Positions 57,776-64,000 of a stretch of 64,000 nt of DNA are shown piece after piece. The translations under genes were made by a program, and so were the position numbers. The DNA comes from Scilla litardierei (lineage: Eukaryota > Streptophyta > Magnoliopsida > Asparagales > Asparagaceae): the NCBI GenBank assembly GCA_030789695.1, contig CM061141.1, forward strand, positions 197,476,294 to 197,540,293. Direction: 5' to 3'. Below the pieces are notes generated by a model. That model was not told where the DNA came from, did not search any database, and saw nothing but the letters and a program-made list of their open reading frames with translations. Positions within the stretch are counted from its first letter, which is position 1, and each line of letters starts with the position of its first letter.

Positions 57776-59709
57776 GCCTCTTACTCGTCCTCGAGGAAGA
57801 TAAGTAAAAGGCGAACCCGGTGGATTCGGAAAACGAAAACGGCGAAAAACGAAAAAAAGGAAAACGAAGAAGAATGAAAACGAAATGAAAATAAAGAAGA
57901 AAGAGGGGAGCAAAGAGGTAGGACGCTAGATCATTTTCTCAGGACGTGGGTTTCACTTACTCATATAGCATGCACCGAATGTGAAATACATGTCAAAGAA
58001 TTTTATTTCGATATCAGAGTATAATAGTGCAATAGAAATTGAAAACCCACGAACAATGGTATAATCATGAAAAACGGAATAATTTTAAAATTAACATCGT
58101 CTGAATCATTTAAAGCGGTATACAAATCACAGATCACACACTTTTCAATCGAACGCTTTCTATCTGGAGTATAAGAATATCACACCATAGAATAGAGAGA
58201 ATAGAAAAGTATGGATTTCATGGAATGAACGCTAGGCTTAGATTTCTGGATTTCGTAAGGCTAGAAATAATCTCACCGAGTATAGAATATTACTTAGCCT
58301 AGGTTGTCGTGCAATGTCAAGTAGTCACTCTCTCACACATCAATGGATCCCCTCCCCCAAGCTTATCTATAAGCGTGGTGGCACAAAAATATTTACATCC
58401 CCATTTTTATATATATAGCTCCAAAATCAATGAAGAGAAAGAAGAAAGAAAGTAGGTGAGATGGGATCTTTTATTGAGGATTTTTCCTCTTCTTTTTTTT
58501 TCTTTGCAATAAGCAATATATACACAATTATCCCAACTCAGAGAGAGATAATGATATACAAGTATGTTTTTCTCTCTTTCATCTATTTATTTTTTTTTAG
58601 AATAGGGGATTTGGAGCTAGGAATTAATAGCGGGGGAAATGCCATAAAATAGAATCACTAAGGGGAGATTCACCAATGATTTTAAAAGTAGAGAAATGAT
58701 GTTCAAGATTTGTGGAGAAAGAAATATATATAGCTCTCGGCTCACTCTATAAGACATGCACGACAACTTCAGCAGGGTAATCTAATCTACTCAGTTTTGA
58801 TCACAAAAAAGCTAACTAATCCAGATATATCATAGCTAACATCATTCAATCATCCTGAAGTGAAGTGTACCATTCATGCATATAGAAGTGATAAAGGAAA
58901 AGAAATCAGTATTCCAGATATAGGCATTCAATGCGTGAATCTTGGTGTGTTTTCTGTGATAGCATACATATGAATATTCAGGCTCAGCTAATAATAAAGT
59001 TTCATCCATTTTCATGCGAAAAAGGTGTGGGTTACCTTTTCTAAATGCAAAGCAAGTCATAGCATATGATATCAGAAGTAAAATCTAAGACATGACAAAT
59101 ATAGCATGCATATAAAATAAGCTAACTCCACGTAGACATCATCACAGAAAATTCATCTCTAGCATGAGATGAAAAAGAAATAAAGATAAAGGAAAATAGA
59201 ACTATTTACAATGCGGCACGCAGAAAAATAAGAAAAACGTGATGCATGGTAAAATGAGAAAAAGAAATGATGAAAATAAGTGAAAATAAGTGCAAAAGCG
59301 GAAAGTGGCGTGAAAAACTAAAAATAAAGGTGGCAAAGCGAAAAAAAACGTGAGGACTCACTCCCCCAAGCTAAACGGCACAGTGTCCTCAATGTGCGAA
59401 GTGTGGCACACCGAGAGACAAGAAGTGTGAGGGGCAGGTGAGGATGCATGCATGAAAAAAGAGAAAATAAAAAGAAAGAGAAAAAAGAAATGAAAATATG
59501 ATGCGTACATGATGCATGCACAGATAGGGGTGATACAAAGATATAAGTGGCACCAAAAACTCTCCCTCTCTCCCAGAAAAGATATAAAAAGATATGGCAA
59601 AATGAGAAACACAAAATAAGTGAGGGGAGGGGGGGCGGACAAAAATGCAACGGGACCCAGCAGAAACGGGCAGCACAACGGCAGGAATAAATCAAGGCAT
59701 CAAGGGTGC
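57776..59709 (-). other. 3' untranslated region of element D with further PPT-like tracts
   Basis: AT-rich and non-coding. The minus strand has AAGCTTGGGGGAGGGG at ~58347-58365, and CACATTGAGGACACTGTG followed by TAGCTTGGGGGAGTGAG at 59359-59400. Together with the terminal PPT this gives three AGCTTGGGGGA tracts in 1.65 kb. Confidence 0.75.
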
Positions 59710-61935
59710 CTAAGAAGGTGGCGCTGCACCGTCTCCGTCCCGAGGCGGAGGTGGTGGAGGTGGAAGAGGCTGCTGAGCGGGGGTGGGTGTGGTAGTGGCA
59801 GCAGGCTGAGTGTGTGTGGGGGTGGGCACCTGCTGGGTGGGTGGGGGCACACGCGGGAGACGCTCTAATACCTGTGTCAGGCAGTAGTGAATCTGAGGGA
59901 TCAGCTCTAAGCGTCCAGCCAACGTAGAGACGGTGGAGGACAGGGTCCTAAGGTCACCTCTAAGACCGCCCACCACCAACTCAAGAGCACGAATGCTCTG
60001 CAGCACAGTGTCGGGCGGGGGTGGTGCAGAGGCACGCACCGGTCTAGGCTGCGCAGGGCGAGGCTGGCGTACGCGTGTGGAGTATGTAACGGGCTCAGCA
60101 GGGAAGGGGACAAAAGGTGCCGCGCCTGCAAATGTGGGCCTGGCCTCAGTGTGAGGCCGGGACACCGGCTGGCGAGAAGTGGAGGCAGCGGCAGCAAAGG
60201 AAGCGTGCAAAATAGGCAACGAGGTGGCCAGAGAGGTCCGTGGCACAGACGTGTGGACAGACGCCACGACACTCTCGGAGAATACGGCGGCAGTGGAGAC
60301 AGAGGAATCTCCCGCTGGGGTGGAAGCGTGTGGTCCAAAAGGTGTAACCCCAGCGGAGATCATGCTAACCATGGTCTCCACGACCGAAGTGAACGAGGGC
60401 TCTCCGCACTCGACTATGGTCGGCGGGCGCTCGGGGAGGGCGGAAGAAAGAGGCTCGACAGACAGGGGGCCAGTGGTGGTGGTGGGTGCGGAGGTGGTGG
60501 AAGTGGTGACAGTGGTGACAGCCGCGGGAGGGGTGGAAGTGGGCTCAGCTGAGGTACTCGTGACACGGGCAGAGGTGGGGACAGAAGTGTCAGGAGCAGT
60601 GGAAACATCTGGTATGGGCTGAGGGGTCACAGGGTCAACAGGCTCGGCGGCAGGCTGGGCAGGGTGTACAGCAGGGTCTGCGGGGGCAGCCTGGGCAGCG
60701 TGGGCAGCATGGGCCTGCTCGGCCTCCTCGGCCTCGAGCACGTAAGCAGCAGGGATGAGGACATCCATCTCTGGGAGCCAGTCAACGTGGGCAGGTGCAA
60801 TCTGGGTCCGAGCAGGGCTCGGGAGAATCATGTAATCGGCACCAAAAGGGCCGTGCAACCAGACCCAATGACGCTCACCATGCGGACGAAGCATCTTCAT
60901 CCGGGCCATGACATCTATCGACAAAGAAGTGGGGCCCGATACTCGTCGCAGGTCTACAGGGAGGTCCTCGCCGGTCATCATGGTAAGCAAGGTGATCAGG
61001 CCGCTGCAGCATATCGGTGAGCGAGCGCCCACCGATACAATGATGCGGTCTAAAAACCAAGCCGCAATGTCGATCACGACGGCGGGGACAAGCTCGAGTC
61101 CATCCCTAGATAGAGCTCTGGGACGTGTCATCGCGTAGAGCATGTAAAGCTCTGGCGTAGACATCGTGCCCGGCTCATATCTGGCCAAAAAGGTAGTCGC
61201 CATAAGGCGCTGGGCAATGCGTAGGCAGGGGTGGACAATGGCCGAGGCCTTGGCCCTACTAGGGTCAAAGGCAGCGTGAAGACCAGTAATCCGGGCCCAG
61301 AAGGCACCGGCGTCAAAAGAGGGTGGGGGGATGTGGGTAGGGCCGTAACCGCGATCGGCTCCGGGGACGGCGGGCCATGAGAAGAACGCTCTCATCATAT
61401 CGAGAGTGACCTGGCACTCTCGATCCATGAACCTGAATGAGCATCCCTCATCGGTCCGGGCGATCGAACTCAAAACCTCAAGTGTCGGGCGGGTATAAGT
61501 ATCCGCCGACACCTGCAGAAAATCTCGCCAGCCCACGTTGTCGTACAACGTGAGCAGTCCCTCTAGTACCCCCAGGCGTCCAAGGTCAGCGAGGTGTGCA
61601 AACCTGGAGGGTACGATCGAGCGCTGGGAGATACGGTCGAAGACGGCGCGGTGTGCGTCGTCTCGGAACGTGATCCCGAGCGGCCCGACCAGTGGAGCAG
61701 GTGGTGGTGGCTGTGCAGCGGCGGGGAGTGGATGTGCGGGCTGTGCGGGCTGTGCGGGCTGTGCGGGCTGTGGGTGCGCTGCAGGCTGTGCGGGGCCTGC
61801 AGGCTGTGCTGGGTGGACGGGGTGTGCGGGGGAAGGCGGAGGAGAGTCCTCCACCTCGTGAGCAGGGCCGGCCTCTTCCGATCGCTTCCGCTTGGCGGAA
61901 GCTCTCGTCGACCTCGGCCGTGTCCGGGGCGGCAT
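59710..61935 (-). CDS. extra ORF (aORF) of element D, 741 aa, nuclear-type N-terminus
   Basis: Taken from MPPRTRPRSTRAS at 61935. The frame is open 57 codons further upstream but without an ATG. Residues 4-20 are basic (RTRPRSTRASAKRKRSEE), like a nuclear signal. A Pro/Ala/Gln repeat (PAQPAQPAQPA) follows. The globular part (~95-400) includes RFAHLADLGRLGVLEGLLTL, YTRPTLEVLSSI and FMDRECQVTLDMMRAFFSWP, resembling the Athila ORF/plant-transposon-protein families (recognised from memory). The tail is Ser/Thr/Pro-rich, with a coiled-coil-like stretch (ALELVVGGLRGDLRTLSSTVS) and a poly-Pro end. No signal peptide or membrane segment is seen. It is long and uninterrupted although RT and integrase are gone, which suggests selection or youth. 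Confidence 0.8.
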   Translation of the reverse strand: MPPRTRPRSTRASAKRKRSEEAGPAHEVEDSPPPSPAHPVHPAQPAGPAQPAAHPQPAQPAQPAQPAHPLPAAAQPPPPAPLVGPLGITFRDDAHRAVFDRISQRSIVPSRFAHLADLGRLGVLEGLLTLYDNVGWRDFLQVSADTYTRPTLEVLSSIARTDEGCSFRFMDRECQVTLDMMRAFFSWPAVPGADRGYGPTHIPPPSFDAGAFWARITGLHAAFDPSRAKASAIVHPCLRIAQRLMATTFLARYEPGTMSTPELYMLYAMTRPRALSRDGLELVPAVVIDIAAWFLDRIIVSVGARSPICCSGLITLLTMMTGEDLPVDLRRVSGPTSLSIDVMARMKMLRPHGERHWVWLHGPFGADYMILPSPARTQIAPAHVDWLPEMDVLIPAAYVLEAEEAEQAHAAHAAQAAPADPAVHPAQPAAEPVDPVTPQPIPDVSTAPDTSVPTSARVTSTSAEPTSTPPAAVTTVTTSTTSAPTTTTGPLSVEPLSSALPERPPTIVECGEPSFTSVVETMVSMISAGVTPFGPHASTPAGDSSVSTAAVFSESVVASVHTSVPRTSLATSLPILHASFAAAASTSRQPVSRPHTEARPTFAGAAPFVPFPAEPVTYSTRVRQPRPAQPRPVRASAPPPPDTVLQSIRALELVVGGLRGDLRTLSSTVSTLAGRLELIPQIHYCLTQVLERLPRVPPPTQQVPTPTHTQPAATTTPTPAQQPLPPPPPPPRDGDGAAPPS

Positions 61936-62114
61936 ATCAGCCCCGAGCGCGCGCCGAAAAGTGAAAAGTGCGGCGTGTGCACAAAGAATGGAAAGAGTAT
62001 ACCCAAACACGCCGCGAGTGCTAAGCAGTGGAAGCGTGCGAAGTCTGCGCCTCCACGAAGTCCTGAACAGCCCGTAGAAGCTCCCATGTCCTCCCCTAAA
62101 CTCCAATAAGCAAC

Positions 62115-62277
62115 CTGCGCGTGAAAAAACGATATCAGCGAGTAATAATCAAAATGTATGGAGCAATAGGGGTATAATGGATAGATATAGAAATTGATTT
62201 GGGTTAGGGGGGTGTTTAGCACATGGATCCTCAAAAAATACACAAAAAGAGGAGAAAACGGGCAAATCAAGCTATAC
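62115..62277 (-). other. probable 5'UTR intron of the element D extra ORF
   Basis: On the minus strand, CACCTCCG|GTATAGCTTG (donor) and GTTTTTTCACGCGCAG|GTTGC (acceptor) bracket 163 nt of AT/T-rich sequence between a GC-rich leader and the ORF. A CTGAT branch-like sequence lies about 20 nt before the acceptor. Length, GTATA donor and TTGCTT exon start match element C. Confidence 0.6.
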
Positions 62278-62495
62278 CGGAGGTGATCGGAGACAAGGCC
62301 GCCGGCGGCGACTCGGGCGGGGTGCGGCGATGGTCGGCCGGCGGTGGCTGGCCGAGCGGCGGCGCGCGCGGGCTTGGTCGGGCGAGTGGGGGCTGGGTGA
62401 AGCGAGATCGGGCGATGGGAGCTGAGGGGGCGCGGGCGGATTTGGGATTTGCTATTTCGAAATCCGCGCCCCCTCGCCACTTATAAAAAAGTTAC
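62278..62495 (-). promoter_or_regulatory. candidate internal promoter and leader for the element D extra ORF
   Basis: The minus strand reads AACTTTTTTATAAGTGGCG, with a TATA box at 62481-62490. It is immediately downstream of the palindrome array and followed by about 170 nt of very GC/CT-rich leader up to the splice donor. The order array-TATA-leader parallels the element's LTR. Confidence 0.55.
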
Positions 62496-62831
62496 GACTC
62501 GGTCGAGTGACGTGCTCACTCGGCCGAGCGAGGCAAATAAAAATTTCTCCCCGATATCGCTTCGGCCGAGTGGCTTTGCCAGCCTCGGCCGAGTGGAGTA
62601 AGTCCATTCGGCCGAGTGACTCAAGCTACTCGGCATGACTCGCCCTAGGAGGGTATCCGTTTTACTCGGCCGAGTGAGAATGTAGACTCGGCCGAGTAGC
62701 AGTTCTAATGAAATGAGGAAAATAGACAGAGAGTTGGGTACATCAGACTTCCCTCGTTCGTGAGCGGCTCGGCCGGACGAACTTATGGACTCGGCCGAGT
62801 GACTAGTATACTCGGCCGAGTGAGCCTTGTA
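62496..62831. repeat. CTCGGCCGAGTG palindrome array upstream of the element D extra ORF
   Basis: About ten copies of CTCGGCCGAG or CACTCGGCCGAGTG, several paired 21-22 bp apart (for example the pairs near 62677-62699 and 62789-62813). Same motif as the LTR array at 57085-57472. Confidence 0.93.
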
Positions 62832-63097
62832 TTCTGCTGTTTGTCTTCGTTTGGGCTCTAAACTCCGTCTTTCTTCCTCCAGTCGATTTCATGCTCCTCC
62901 TAAGCGTCGAACGCCTTCTTGGGGCGCTCCTCGTCGTCTCGTTCATCCTCCTCATGATGGATCTACCTATCTCCTCTCCTGTCAAGAAAAATAGGACCCG
63001 TTATCACAAAAAATTTTTTTTTTTGGCGATCGACTCAAAACACTAAAAATTTCTATAACGAAAATAAAGGAAAAGTAAAAATAAAGCAAAAACCATC

Positions 63098-63142
63098 GGG
63101 TTGCCTCCCAACAAGCGCTCGTTTAAGGTCGTGAGCTCGACC
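63098..63142 (-). other. conserved post-pol motif (GCTTGTTGGGAGGCAACCC)
   Basis: The minus strand has GGTCGAGCTCACGACCTTAA followed by ACGAGCGCTTGTTGGGAGG and CAACCC. Motifs of this kind commonly follow the pol stop in Athila and Tat elements (from memory). Here it follows the protease ORF, marking where integrase would normally end. Confidence 0.65.
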
Positions 63143-63157
63143 CCCTATAATTTTCAA

Positions 63158-64000
63158 TCAATGCGGGATGTTTGGTGCATACGGGATGCACCCGTCAAAC
63201 TTTCCGGGGAGAACGCTTGGATTTGGATGTGGCGGCGGCGTGTTCTCCCGCGGTGGTTTCTCGTCTCGAATAGTGTTGGGGGGAGGCTCCCCCAAGCTAG
63301 CGTTTGCTCCGGTCAACGGCTTAACCGGTGATGCCGGTCTTCGTGCCGGTGGAGTATTCTTTGGAGACTCTAATTTCGAGAGCTTGCAGAGCTCTCGAAT
63401 CCTTGCGACGTCAGCGTCGCCTTCATCAACTTCAGCGGAGAGGTCGGGGGAATCATCATTATTGTCTTCATGGCCTAAATCCGGGCCTTCATCAAAGCCT
63501 TCATCAAAAAGAGCGCCAATTGAGTGAGGAATCGCCTCCTCTATCACCTCATCAAGGAGGTCCATGTAGTCGAGTTCCTCGTGATAAGGCATATGCTTCA
63601 TAGCCTTAGGAATGTGGAGCTCCACCTCGATGTTTCTGACGTTTAAGGTTAAGGTACCTTCGCGCACGTCGACGATGACTCCGGCGGTGGCGAGGAATGG
63701 GCGTCCAAGTATCAATGAGGTGTCTCCCTCCTCCTTAACGTCCATGATGACGAAGTCACATGGCAAGCATATTCCACCCGGGACTTGAAGTGGGATGTCT
63801 TCGGCGATCCCCACCGGCCTTGTTATCCGTCCATCGGCTAATTGAATGCGCATGTCAGTGGGTTTCAACTTTGTCCCGGTGTTTAGCCTTAAGAACATGG
63901 AGAGGGGCATGAGGCTTACACTAGCTCCAAGATCAACCAACGCCTTTTGAAGAGGAACGCCGCCCAAGGTGCAAGGAATCCGAAAACTCCCCGGATCTTT
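63158..64000 (-). CDS. element D gag-protease, C-terminal part (runs off the edge)
   Basis: The frame is open from the right edge (KDPGSFRIPCTLGG) to the stop at 63158. The aspartic-protease active site is KALVDLGASVSLMP, followed by MRIQLADGRI, LPCDFVIMDV and the ILGRPFLATAG block, as in Athila proteases. The C-terminal ~130 residues are acidic, then Pro-rich (SPKNTPPARRPASPVKP, RENTPPPHPNPS), and end without any RT sequence. The ORF is therefore gag-protease only. The gag portion lies outside the window. It would cleave gag; polymerase functions must come from elsewhere. Confidence 0.85.
   Translation of the reverse strand, partial: KDPGSFRIPCTLGGVPLQKALVDLGASVSLMPLSMFLRLNTGTKLKPTDMRIQLADGRITRPVGIAEDIPLQVPGGICLPCDFVIMDVKEEGDTSLILGRPFLATAGVIVDVREGTLTLNVRNIEVELHIPKAMKHMPYHEELDYMDLLDEVIEEAIPHSIGALFDEGFDEGPDLGHEDNNDDSPDLSAEVDEGDADVARIRELCKLSKLESPKNTPPARRPASPVKPLTGANASLGEPPPNTIRDEKPPRENTPPPHPNPSVLPGKFDGCIPYAPNIPH

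Larger units (their letters stand above)
55943..64000 (-). mobile_element. element D: Athila-type, gag-protease plus extra ORF, no RT/RNase H/integrase
   Basis: In element order from the right edge: gag-protease (ends 63158), the conserved post-pol motif TTGGGAGGCAACCC (63098-63142), palindrome array, TATA-like box, 5'UTR intron, extra ORF (61935-59710), ACATTGAGGACA/PPT-like motif (59359-59400), a second PPT-like tract, PPT, 3' LTR. RT, RNase H and integrase are absent between protease and the post-pol motif. The 5' end is beyond the window. Confidence 0.85.

Noticed and set aside
59710..62106. Start of the element D aORF at 62106
   Set aside because: It would need a TTG start lying only 9 nt after the predicted splice acceptor. 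An ATG with a basic nuclear-type N-terminus at 61935 matches the layout in element C better.
61563..62480. Long minus-strand frame crossing the D leader and intron
   Set aside because: It is a different frame from the aORF, reads through GC-rich leader and intron, and resembles nothing recognised.

Overview
This window looks like repeat-dense heterochromatin (pericentromeric or intercalary) of a flowering plant, probably a eudicot. I found no host protein gene, tRNA or rRNA. Almost every recognisable stretch belongs to an LTR retrotransposon or a tandem repeat. The evidence is tRNA-Asp-type primer-binding sites next to Athila-type (Ty3/gypsy) gag-pol, an intact SIRE/Maximus-type (Ty1/copia) element, 5-bp target duplications, TG...CA long terminal repeats, and two GC-rich hairpin satellites.

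Layout, left to right. 1-1001 is a GC-rich ~94-bp satellite, cut by a 500-N gap. 1502-3407 is the 5' end of an Athila-like element on the minus strand (gag start, PBS, LTR). 3408-4791 is an old plus-strand Athila-like 3' end. 4792-39646 is one ~2.8-kb LTR ('family A', copy A1) broken into three pieces by two insertions. The first is a decayed Athila-type element (4969-14714). The second is a long-LTR, apparently non-coding element 'B' (16159-38673). B's own 3' LTR contains a complete, very young SIRE-type copia element 'C' (16283-28759). A second, uninterrupted family-A LTR at 42925-45770 acts as the empty site and confirms the nesting. 39647-50060 holds unassigned sequence, strand-skewed TG/CA-rich stretches, a second SIRE-type LTR (47519-49229) and simple repeats. 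50381-55668 is a hairpin satellite with a 381-bp higher-order repeat made of five ~76-bp monomers. 55943-64000 is an Athila-type element 'D' on the minus strand that carries gag-protease and a 741-aa extra ORF but lacks reverse transcriptase, RNase H and integrase.

The most interesting signal is a module shared by two otherwise unrelated elements, C (copia) and D (gypsy). In each, the spacer upstream of a large extra ORF (aORF, with nuclear-localisation-like basic N-terminus) carries an array of short palindromes of the same kind as the array upstream of the TATA-like box in that element's LTR. This is followed by a CT/GC-rich leader and a likely ~165-nt 5'UTR intron beginning GTATA. This suggests that the aORF is transcribed from its own LTR-like internal promoter. 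D's LTR also holds five small hairpins with an identical loop but five different stems.

All identities and distances were read by eye from the sequence. No alignment, folding or database search was run.
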